From the IMG/VR virus record IMGVR_UViG_3300020152_000024, positions 1 through 64,000 of that record: 64,000 nt of DNA; one strand, written 5' to 3'. Below the pieces are notes generated by a model. It was not told the origin of the DNA, did no database searches, and saw only the letters and a program-made list of their open reading frames with translations. Below, piece after piece: positions 1 through 6,723 of this stretch. Within the stretch, counting starts at the first letter, position 1, and every line of letters starts with the position of its first letter. The translations under genes were made by a program, and so were the position numbers. The stretch is from a virus.

Positions 1-1
1 C

Positions 2-925
2 CGCGATGACATGGGCTTGTCGCCCTACCTCGTGCCCCGCTACGGCGAGCGCGACGGCCAAGAGCCGCGTCACCGCTCAGTCGAAGAGCCGTACCCCACG
101 GTCGTGGGCACCGGCAACGAAGCGTCATTAGTCGCGCCGATCCTGGTCCGCACCGCGCACGGTGAGCGTGACAGCAAAGGCCGCAAGCGCGGCAAGGGCG
201 AACACACGGTTGAAGAGCCCATCGGCTCGGTGACGCAATCGCCAGATCATGCCGTCGCGGTCGCGCACATCATGAAGATGAACCTCGGCGCCACCGGCCA
301 TGAGATGGATGAGCCGCTCGCGACCGTCACGTCGCACAGCTCACCCAACGGGCGCCATGGGGGCGCGTCTCCCCTCGCCGTGGTCGCGACTTACCTGGCG
401 CAACACAATCTTGGCGAGGAAGGCCATCCAGCCGACCGCCCGGTTTCGACCATCACCAGCAAAGGCAGTCAGCAAGGCGTGGTCGCGGCGCATCTGGTCA
501 ACCTGCGCGGCGAAGATCGCGGCGGCGCCGACATTGAAGCCCCGGCGCCGACCATCACGTCAGCCGGCAATCACTTGGCCGAGGTCCGCGCCTTCCTGAT
601 CAAGTATTACTCCACGGCCGTCGGCCAAGAGCTGAGCGAGCCGGTCGATACCGAGACGACGAAGGCGCGCTTTGGCCTCGTTATGGTGCACGGCGAGCCA
701 TACCAGATCGTCGATATCGGCATGCGGATGTTGACGCCGCGCGAGCGCTTCCGCGCGCAAGGCTTCGATGACGACTACACCATCGACCGCAAGCCCGACG
801 GCTCGCCCATCACCGCCACGAAGCAAGGCTCCTGCGCCGGAAACTCCGTCTCGCCCAACATGGCCGACGCGCTGGTGCGCGCGAACTGTCCGGACCTCGC
901 GCTTACTGAAAGGATCGCAGCATGA
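2..925 (+). CDS. DNA cytosine-5 methyltransferase, C-terminal part (5' truncated by window edge)
   Basis: The reading frame is open from the first bases, so the gene starts outside the window. The catalytic PCQ motif and SAM-binding motifs should lie upstream and are not visible. What is visible is a target-recognition-like region followed by a motif IX-like block (MLTPRERFRAQGF, about nt 728-766) and a motif X-like block (GNSVSPNMADAL, about nt 838-875). These identify a C5-cytosine methylase that would transfer a methyl group from SAM to cytosine in DNA. The region before motif IX is built from about five degenerate repeats centred on E-P-x-x-T-(V/I)-T, an unusual recognition-domain design. 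The gene overlaps the next one by ATGA. Confidence 0.85.
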   Translation, partial: RDDMGLSPYLVPRYGERDGQEPRHRSVEEPYPTVVGTGNEASLVAPILVRTAHGERDSKGRKRGKGEHTVEEPIGSVTQSPDHAVAVAHIMKMNLGATGHEMDEPLATVTSHSSPNGRHGGASPLAVVATYLAQHNLGEEGHPADRPVSTITSKGSQQGVVAAHLVNLRGEDRGGADIEAPAPTITSAGNHLAEVRAFLIKYYSTAVGQELSEPVDTETTKARFGLVMVHGEPYQIVDIGMRMLTPRERFRAQGFDDDYTIDRKPDGSPITATKQGSCAGNSVSPNMADALVRANCPDLALTERIAA

Positions 926-1362
926 GCAGCCCAACCGCTGACCGGCTGACTTCGCTTCTTGCCGATCCGAACTGGCAACCGACGCGTGAGCATGTCGAGG
1001 AAGCGCGCAACGCGCTCACACTCAACGCCGCAACCCTCGAAGAATCGGAAGACGAGGTCGATCGCCTGAGCGAGCTATGTCAAGAGCAGCTCCGCCAACT
1101 GGTGAGATTGCGGCCCGCGCAAGCGGGCATGATCTACGCGGCCGCCAATTATGCCGGCCTCCATGGCGAACTGACCGTGGCTCAATACGAAGCCGTGCAA
1201 GCCGCGCTGAAAGCTGATCGAGACGGCTCCTGGCATTCCATGTGCGAGCAACTCGCCGCAACGCTCGGCGTGGAATTTCCGCACGCCGAGAAGCCCAAAA
1301 AGCCCAAAAAGCCCAAGAAGACGAAGCCATCGCCCGCTTCAGAGGAGTTGGAGCCATCATGA
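922..1362 (+). CDS. hypothetical protein with Lys-Pro-rich tail
   Basis: 146 residues, not recognised. The first 110 residues are predicted mainly helical and acidic (LEESEDEVDRLSEL). The end is a repeated KPKKPKKPKK tail that could bind nucleic acid or act as a flexible linker. The start overlaps the stop of the methylase (ATGA) and the end overlaps the next gene, so it belongs to one translationally coupled early operon. Confidence 0.7.
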   Translation: MSSPTADRLTSLLADPNWQPTREHVEEARNALTLNAATLEESEDEVDRLSELCQEQLRQLVRLRPAQAGMIYAAANYAGLHGELTVAQYEAVQAALKADRDGSWHSMCEQLAATLGVEFPHAEKPKKPKKPKKTKPSPASEELEPS

Positions 1363-1589
1363 CCGCCGGCTGCCTGGAGAAGCGCTCCATGCGCATCAAC
1401 GGCCATCGCACCAGCGTCGCGATCGAGCCGCGCTTCTGGAACGTGATCGAAGCGATGGCAGAGGCGCGAAGCCTCTCCATTCCGAAGCTGATGGCCGAAA
1501 TCGACAAAGCGCGAGCCTCGCAAGGCTCGCTGGCGTCGGCGGTGCGTTGCGCGGCGCTGGACTATGCCGAGCAAAGGAAAGCAGCATGA
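1359..1589 (+). CDS. ribbon-helix-helix domain protein (RHH_4-like)
   Basis: 76 residues. After about ten residues the sequence reads SMRINGHRTSVAIEPRFWN, a short beta strand followed by helices containing AMAEARSLSIPKLMAEID. This is the pattern of the alphaproteobacterial RHH_4 family (PF13467-like). Members are usually small dimeric DNA-binding proteins, so it may be a transcription regulator of the phage. The ATG at 1359 overlaps the upstream stop as ATGA, which supports this start over an in-frame upstream one. The target is unknown. Confidence 0.75.
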   Translation: MTAGCLEKRSMRINGHRTSVAIEPRFWNVIEAMAEARSLSIPKLMAEIDKARASQGSLASAVRCAALDYAEQRKAA

Positions 1590-2092
1590 CTCCCGAACAA
1601 CTCCGCGACTGGATCGCAAAGGATCGACCGCGGCTCGAACGGAGCCTCGCGCGCCACCTCGAGATGATCGCTTCAGACAACGCCGAAATACGCATGGGCG
1701 CGCAAGCGTTCGCCGCGAAGTATGAGCGCGAGCTGGCTATCCTGGCCTACGCCGAGCGCGGGCTAGAGCCGCGGTGGAACACCGACCTTTCGGCAGCGCC
1801 GCGCGATGAAGAACTCGAAGTTCTGATGCCGAAGGTGTGGTGCAATCTCAACGCCAACGTCGGCGACGATGACCGCACCGAGCATGTCGCGTACGTGCGG
1901 GTGTGCGTCGGATTTTTGCAAGGCGTCGATCACTGGCAAGTGCCGGAGCTGGATGGCGAGCCGAGCGGCGAATGGCTTGGTGAAGATGTCGAGTGGGCGG
2001 ACAACCCGCTCGCATGGCGACTGCTCCCGCCTGTGCCGCCCGAGATCGCGGCGCTGATCAAGAAGACGAACCCCACCGAGGATGCAGCATGA
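1586..2092 (+). CDS. hypothetical protein
   Basis: 168 residues from the ATG that overlaps the preceding stop (ATGA). The N-terminal third looks helical (EQLRDWIAKDRPRLERSL) and the C-terminal half is rich in acidic residues and Trp. I do not recognise a family. It sits in the coupled early operon between the RHH protein and the DUF6884-like protein. Confidence 0.7.
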   Translation: MTPEQLRDWIAKDRPRLERSLARHLEMIASDNAEIRMGAQAFAAKYERELAILAYAERGLEPRWNTDLSAAPRDEELEVLMPKVWCNLNANVGDDDRTEHVAYVRVCVGFLQGVDHWQVPELDGEPSGEWLGEDVEWADNPLAWRLLPPVPPEIAALIKKTNPTEDAA

Positions 2093-2520
2093 AGCGCATC
2101 GCCCTCATCTCTTGCTCTGCCACCAAAGGCTTCCGCGCGGCGCCCGCTGAGCAGCTCTACGCCGCGTCCGATCTCTTCGCCAAGTCGAAGGCTTACGCTG
2201 AACAGATCGGCGCGCGCTGGTTCATCCTCTCGGCCAAGCATGGCCTGGTCGATCCTAAGCGCGTGGTCGAGCCCTACGATGTCACGATGCGCGACCTCAC
2301 CGTGCGCGAAAAGAACCTCTGGACCGCGAACGTGCTGGACGCCCTCGCCTCGCGAGAATTGGCGGACAAGCAGACGCACGTCACCATCCTCGCCGACGTC
2401 CTCTATCGCGAGCTGATCGAACAGCCGCTCCGTCGCTGCGGCTGCACCGTCGAAACCCCGCTCGCCAATCTCGCAATCGGCAAGCAGAAGGCGTGGCTTA
2501 AAGCTGCGATAGCCGCATGA
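2089..2520 (+). CDS. DUF6884-like protein
   Basis: 143 residues beginning KRIALISCSATKG, with a later IGARWFILSAKHGLVDP block and a conserved-looking EPYDVTM. This is the arrangement of the DUF6884 family, common in phages and bacteria. The biochemical role of this family is not something I can state from the sequence. The start overlaps the preceding stop (ATGA) and the stop overlaps the next start. It is probably cytoplasmic, as no signal or membrane segment is visible. Confidence 0.75.
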   Translation: MKRIALISCSATKGFRAAPAEQLYAASDLFAKSKAYAEQIGARWFILSAKHGLVDPKRVVEPYDVTMRDLTVREKNLWTANVLDALASRELADKQTHVTILADVLYRELIEQPLRRCGCTVETPLANLAIGKQKAWLKAAIAA

Positions 2521-2768
2521 ACGCCGCCCGCCCTCTCGAAGGCGACGCCCTCGCCTGCCCGATCTGTCACAACCAGAGCATCGTCCCGCCGAACTCGCTC
2601 ACGCTCAAGCGCGGGCAATTCGTCGGGCGCGTGACTTTCGCTTGCGGATATTCCGCGACAGTTGCGCGGAAAATGTCTGGCGCGCGGTTCACTCAGATCG
2701 TGGCTTGCAGAACGGCGCGCGTGCGGCTGGTCGATGCAGACGCCCCAAAAACAGAGGGAGCCCTCTGA
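2517..2768 (+). CDS. small Cys-containing hypothetical protein
   Basis: 83 residues. A CPIC pair near residue 14 and single cysteines further on (FACGYS, VACRTA) suggest a small metal-binding fold, but a second clear CxxC pair is missing. The start overlaps the DUF6884-like gene. Not otherwise recognised. Confidence 0.6.
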   Translation: MNAARPLEGDALACPICHNQSIVPPNSLTLKRGQFVGRVTFACGYSATVARKMSGARFTQIVACRTARVRLVDADAPKTEGAL

Positions 2769-2770
2769 CG

Positions 2771-2944
2771 ATGCCAACAGAGATGGACTCATATCGCCTC
2801 GATGGCTGGCGCGACACCGGCGACAGACGCATCCGCAACACGTGGCGCGGCGCGCTTCTCGAAGCGCGTTGGCAGCATCGAGACGGCGTGTCGCGTTGGC
2901 GTTGTGCCGCGGAGCCGCTGCGCTTCCAGAAGGCGGAGGGCTAG
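2771..2944 (+). CDS. small hypothetical protein
   Basis: 57 residues, beginning MPTEMDSYRLDGWRDTGDRR. It is basic and Trp/Arg-rich. It fills the 180-bp space between two genes, lying 2 bp after the previous stop and ending directly before the next GTG start. No family recognised. Confidence 0.5.
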   Translation: MPTEMDSYRLDGWRDTGDRRIRNTWRGALLEARWQHRDGVSRWRCAAEPLRFQKAEG

Positions 2945-3265
2945 GTGAGCAGCGCCCAAGCATTGGCGAACGAACACGCCGACATTTGCGCCGCGCATCG
3001 GCTGCAAATCCACGACGGCGCGGTCTGGGATGGTGCACGACGATTGTTCAACGTCGGCTACCCTGAAAGCGGTCATACGCTCCGGCGAATGATCGAAGCG
3101 TATCAGGCGGGCGCTGAAGGCTCGAGTTCGGCAGCATTGCGCGAAGCGTTGATCCTGCTCCGCATGGTGCGCAACGCCGGGCCGACCACACTGTTTTGCA
3201 TGGAGGCGGATGATTTTATCGCCCGGGACGATGGCTGTTCGACGAAGGAGCGCGCCGATGGCTGA
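2945..3265 (+). CDS. hypothetical protein
   Basis: 106 residues from a GTG immediately after the preceding stop. The N-terminus (SSAQALANEHADICAAHRLQ) and middle are predicted helical. No motif is recognised. The 3' end overlaps the next gene. Confidence 0.6.
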   Translation: MSSAQALANEHADICAAHRLQIHDGAVWDGARRLFNVGYPESGHTLRRMIEAYQAGAEGSSSAALREALILLRMVRNAGPTTLFCMEADDFIARDDGCSTKERADG

Positions 3266-3557
3266 CGTCTACCAAATCAACATGATCGCCTGCACCGCCA
3301 CCATCTGCGATGAAATCAAGCATCCGGCGATCACGCAGCGCGACGTGGCGATGGCCTACGCGCTCGCGATCAAAAGCGAGGCGCAAGGCGCTGATAAACC
3401 CGACTGGCGTGCGATCAACACCGCGATCCTCAACCGCTGGAGCATGAGCGGCCTGGAGCGGATCAAGAAGCGCGCGATGGATATCCTCGCGGGCAAGGTC
3501 GATCCCTCAGCGCCGATGCACGCGCGCAAGGCGTACGTGCCGACGGAGCGCGTTTGA
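3258..3557 (+). CDS. hypothetical protein
   Basis: 99 residues from the ATG at 3258, which overlaps the end of the upstream gene and follows GAAGGAG. It contains AYALAIKSEAQGADKPDW and a helical KKRAMDILAG stretch. The composition (ITQRDVAMAYALAI) hints at a small helical DNA- or protein-binding fold, but no family is identified. Confidence 0.65.
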   Translation: MADVYQINMIACTATICDEIKHPAITQRDVAMAYALAIKSEAQGADKPDWRAINTAILNRWSMSGLERIKKRAMDILAGKVDPSAPMHARKAYVPTERV

Positions 3558-3808
3558 TGCCCGACAAATGCCCGCGCTGCGGATCGCCTGCACCACACCG
3601 CCACCCTGCCGCTCAACACGAAGGCGAGGTCGAGATTTGCTTCAACGAATTTCACCTTCTCCCGTCGGCGCAAAACACGATGGGCTACATCAACATGGTG
3701 CGCGCGGCGCGGAAGGTCGTGCGTAGCGGATGCTCCGAAATCGCAATCAGCAAGGCACGCGCTGCACAGATTGAAGCGGACCTCCAGAAGGCAGGAGCCG
3801 CCGAATGA
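3557..3808 (+). CDS. small CxxC protein
   Basis: 83 residues beginning PDKCPRCGSPAPHRHPA, a Cys-His-rich start that may bind zinc. A second half (SEIAISKARAAQIEADLQKA) is helical. I chose the ATG at 3557 because it overlaps the upstream stop as TGATG; an alternative TTG lies 3 bp upstream. Confidence 0.6.
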   Translation: MPDKCPRCGSPAPHRHPAAQHEGEVEICFNEFHLLPSAQNTMGYINMVRAARKVVRSGCSEIAISKARAAQIEADLQKAGAAE

Positions 3809-4113
3809 TCGTCGGCAAGTACGTGAAGACGTTCGCTGAAGGCGATATGGGGATGCTGAACGGCGCCAGCCTGAACGCGCCCTACAAATTTCATTGGGTC
3901 TTTGTAACGGCGGTCGATGACGATCACATCGTCTGTAGGGCGGGCCGCGAGGAAATGCGCTTGCCATATCGAAAGACGCCTGCGGGCGATCGAGCGAAAG
4001 TGACAGTGCAAGACCCGATCTTCGGGCCGATCGAGTTTCAGGTTCACCCGTTCCGTCGCAACGACGACGAAGGCTTCACGCCACCCACGCTCTCGACGAA
4101 GGAGCGCGCCTAA
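3805..4113 (+). CDS. hypothetical protein
   Basis: 102 residues, predicted mostly beta (KFHWVFVTAVDDDHIVCRA). No recognised domain. It starts in an ATGA overlap with the upstream gene and stops directly before the next ATG. Confidence 0.6.
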   Translation: MIVGKYVKTFAEGDMGMLNGASLNAPYKFHWVFVTAVDDDHIVCRAGREEMRLPYRKTPAGDRAKVTVQDPIFGPIEFQVHPFRRNDDEGFTPPTLSTKERA

Positions 4114-4428
4114 ATGCGCACCGTTGACCGCCGCATCGATGATGGCTGGGCCACGCGCAAAAACGCGAAGGCCACGCGCTATCGCCCCTGCCCGACTGGC
4201 CTGCACATCGCGCTTCACGATGAAGACGAAAACGAGTTCGTCACCGTGGCGAACCTTCCGTTCCCGACGGCTGAAACGGCGCGCGAGGCCTTCTCCATCG
4301 CGGCGCTTCGCTACGCCGACGTCGAAGCCGATCTCGTTTGCGACCTCTACATCGACGGCGATCTCATCGAGACCTGCGAGCTGTGGCGGCAGCAGATTGA
4401 ACCGTTGCGCAGGGAAGTGCAGCCGTGA
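4114..4428 (+). CDS. hypothetical protein
   Basis: 104 residues. The body is acidic (HDEDENEFVTVANLPFP) and ends in a Trp/Arg-containing helix (CELWRQQIEPLRREVQP). The start abuts the upstream stop and the end overlaps the DUF1643-like gene. Not recognised. Confidence 0.6.
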   Translation: MRTVDRRIDDGWATRKNAKATRYRPCPTGLHIALHDEDENEFVTVANLPFPTAETAREAFSIAALRYADVEADLVCDLYIDGDLIETCELWRQQIEPLRREVQP

Positions 4429-4937
4429 GCGATCTCATACTCGACCGCTCTGCGATTCTCTCGCCGTGCGAGCTATTCCGCTATCGCCTGGAGCGGGCGA
4501 CGGCGACCGCCGGCATCGTCGCGGCCATCCTTGGCGTCAATCCATCAACCGCTGACGCGAAGATCGACGACGCCACCATCCGCAAAGACATGGGCTTTGC
4601 CGCCCGTCTCGGCTGGCGCCGCATCATCAAGGGCAACAAGTTCGCCTTCCGCGCCACCGATGTTCACATCCTGCGCTACGCCGCCGATCCCATCGGGCCG
4701 GAGAACGACGCGCACCTCGAACAGATCATGCGCGATGCTGACGTTGTGGTTGCGGCATGGGGTCCGCTCGCCAAGCTGCCGGTGCAGCTGCGCCCGCGCT
4801 GGCGCGCCGTCGCCGCCATAGCTGATCGCGTCGGCAAGCCCCTTCTCTGCTTTGGCACATGCCAAGACGGTCAGCCGCGCCACACGCTGATGCTGGCCTA
4901 TGACACGCCGCTGATTGAATGGAGCCGACCGACATGA
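4425..4937 (+). CDS. DUF1643 domain protein
   Basis: 170 residues. The signature ILGVNPSTADAKIDDATIRK followed by GFAARLGWRRIIKGNKFAF and PENDAHLEQIMRDAD is typical of DUF1643, a family of unknown function found in bacteria and phages. The late block VVAAWGPLAKLP and the ending with KPLLCFGTCQDGQPRHTLML also fit the family. It starts at a GTG that overlaps the upstream gene. A role in nucleotide or DNA metabolism is only a guess. Confidence 0.85.
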   Translation: MSDLILDRSAILSPCELFRYRLERATATAGIVAAILGVNPSTADAKIDDATIRKDMGFAARLGWRRIIKGNKFAFRATDVHILRYAADPIGPENDAHLEQIMRDADVVVAAWGPLAKLPVQLRPRWRAVAAIADRVGKPLLCFGTCQDGQPRHTLMLAYDTPLIEWSRPT

Positions 4938-5551
4938 GCCAGCGAACCGACGATCTCTACAAGAGGTGCTCGAAGTGCGGCCAGTCCAACAGCAAGCACA
5001 CGATCGGGCGAGGTGAGCCGGGCGGCTGCCCGCGGGTGACCGACGAAGAGATCGCCGACATTCTGCGCGGCGCTCGCGAAGAAATCGTCACGCACCCCGA
5101 CGGCTCGAAGTCGATCCATGTCACCATCGAACGATCCGCGCTCGATCGATTGCACGACCGCTGCCGCGAAGACCTCGGCGGCGCGGTGAGCGTCAGCAGC
5201 GTGATGCTGATGTACTTGATCCAGGTCTATCGCACGTACCGGCCCCGCCTGGTGCGCGCGATTGAAGAACTTCAGCGCCGCGTTGCGGAGCGTCAGGCCT
5301 TCAAAGACTTCGTGCACCGTCGCCTCGACGAAGCGGGCATCCCTACTCACCCCGACGGCCCGCACTCGAAGGAAGGCTGCAGGATCGGCGACAGGCTCGA
5401 CCTCGTGCTGGAGCCGCCCGTGATCGATCGCGATGAGATTGCGCGCGTGCTGGAGATCGTCGCCGACGACGGCCTGCCCGAGCCTCGCGACATCGACGTC
5501 GCCACCGATGCGATCCTTGCCGCCTGCTTTGAAGGGCGCATCCCGACATGA
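4934..5551 (+). CDS. hypothetical protein with N-terminal CxxC
   Basis: 205 residues from the ATG overlapping the DUF1643 stop (ATGA). The N-terminus has CSKCGQ and a further Cys (GGCPRV), then a long helical middle (RPRLVRAIEELQRRVAERQ). No family recognised. It is probably a soluble protein of the early operon. Confidence 0.65.
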   Translation: MSQRTDDLYKRCSKCGQSNSKHTIGRGEPGGCPRVTDEEIADILRGAREEIVTHPDGSKSIHVTIERSALDRLHDRCREDLGGAVSVSSVMLMYLIQVYRTYRPRLVRAIEELQRRVAERQAFKDFVHRRLDEAGIPTHPDGPHSKEGCRIGDRLDLVLEPPVIDRDEIARVLEIVADDGLPEPRDIDVATDAILAACFEGRIPT

Positions 5552-5922
5552 TTTATCGCCTCGTGATCATCGATGATTGCGATTGCCCCGAGCCTCGTAT
5601 GGTCGCGATCACGCGCACGCATGAAGGCGTGTGCGAATGGATGTACGCGAGCGCGTGGAAGCGGCTTAGCCGCTACGGGAAATGGACACGTTCGGAATGT
5701 GCAAACCGGCACACCGACCTTCAGCTTTTCGGCGTGCGCCCGATCATCGAGGTGCGCGATGGCGCGCATTGGCTGCGCGTAGAGCGCATCGGCGAAAGTC
5801 GCGCCACCTACTTCGATGGCGTGCCTCGCCAATGGCAGGGCCGCCCAGACGCGGCGACACCGCTGCGCGAGAAGCTTGTGCCAGACCTTCTCAAATTCAC
5901 CGCGCAGAAAGCAGCCGCGTGA
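5548..5922 (+). CDS. hypothetical protein
   Basis: 124 residues, starting YRLVIIDDCDCPEPRM, which looks like a beta strand followed by a turn. Several Trp and Arg residues are spread through it. It overlaps its neighbours at both ends by 4 bp. Not recognised. Confidence 0.6.
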   Translation: MIYRLVIIDDCDCPEPRMVAITRTHEGVCEWMYASAWKRLSRYGKWTRSECANRHTDLQLFGVRPIIEVRDGAHWLRVERIGESRATYFDGVPRQWQGRPDAATPLREKLVPDLLKFTAQKAAA

Positions 5923-6377
5923 CGCGCCCCCGCTCCTTCGCCGGGCGTCTGTGGAGCGCGCAAGATGGCCGCTGCTATCTGCGCATCACCGAAGCGTGCC
6001 GCGCCCTCGACGGCGCACTGCATGAGTTGCAGCTCGGCAAGGGCTCAGATCACCGCGGCTGGACCTGGGAGCATGTGATCCCGCGCGTGAAGGCAAAGAA
6101 GCTGCTGACGCGCGGCGCCACCATCAGCGCAAGCCTCAAACTCCTCGCCTGCGAGAAGTGCAATCAAGCCAAGGGCGCGAAGCTTCCGGAAGACACGCAC
6201 ATCGATCTGGCGCTAAAAATCTACGCATCGCTCGGGCTCACCAATCCGAGCGGCGACGTCGCCGAGCTGGTGCGCCGCTATCGCGCCTGGCGCAACGGCG
6301 AACACACCATCGCCCCGCCCGTTCCGGACAGCGTCGAAGAAGCCCTCGCGCAAGGCGGGATCATCGTCCGCACGTGA
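5919..6377 (+). CDS. HNH endonuclease
   Basis: 152 residues from a GTG in a GTGA overlap. A core of WTWEHVIPRVKAKK and LLACEKCNQAKGAKLP gives the HNH arrangement: His of the beta-beta-alpha metal fold, CxxCN pair, and a closing basic helix. HNH proteins cut DNA with a metal ion. In phages they serve as homing enzymes, packaging helpers or defence nucleases. Here it sits in an early operon and not next to the terminase, so a packaging role is less likely. The length is normal for a free-standing phage HNH protein. Confidence 0.8.
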   Translation: MTRPRSFAGRLWSAQDGRCYLRITEACRALDGALHELQLGKGSDHRGWTWEHVIPRVKAKKLLTRGATISASLKLLACEKCNQAKGAKLPEDTHIDLALKIYASLGLTNPSGDVAELVRRYRAWRNGEHTIAPPVPDSVEEALAQGGIIVRT

Positions 6378-6529
6378 CAGATCGCGCCGCCCCCTCGCCG
6401 GCGAAAACGCCAGTGCGCTCAGAGCCTAGCACGCTGCGTCGTTGCTCACAGGCCGAGCCCGCGCTTGACAGCCTGCTACGGCTTGCGCGCTTGCTCGGCC
6501 AACAAGCGGCGCGGGAGTCGGGCAAATGA
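6374..6529 (+). CDS. small hypothetical protein
   Basis: 51 residues from a GTG that overlaps the HNH stop (GTGA). The C-terminal half LLRLARLLGQQAARESG is an amphipathic helix. It overlaps the next gene as ATGA, which supports it as a genuine coupled gene. Function unknown. Confidence 0.5.
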   Translation: MTDRAAPSPAKTPVRSEPSTLRRCSQAEPALDSLLRLARLLGQQAARESGK

Positions 6530-6723
6530 ACGGACGGGTCACTGCAACGGAAGAAGTGTTTCATTGGGAAAGTCTCGACGGTTCGCAACAGTTCAAGATC
6601 AGCGCGCACAACGAGGTCCTTGTCATCACCGCAGAGGATAAGGCCCTCGGCACATCGAGCTGCGTCACTCTAGCCACCACGTCCGCGCGTGCGCTCAAAG
6701 CTTGGTTCAACGTGCGACCATGA
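6526..6723 (+). CDS. small hypothetical protein
   Basis: 65 residues, beta-rich (VFHWESLDGSQQFKISAHNE). It is coupled at both ends: its ATG overlaps the upstream stop and its stop overlaps the recombinase start. Not recognised. Confidence 0.6.
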   Translation: MNGRVTATEEVFHWESLDGSQQFKISAHNEVLVITAEDKALGTSSCVTLATTSARALKAWFNVRP

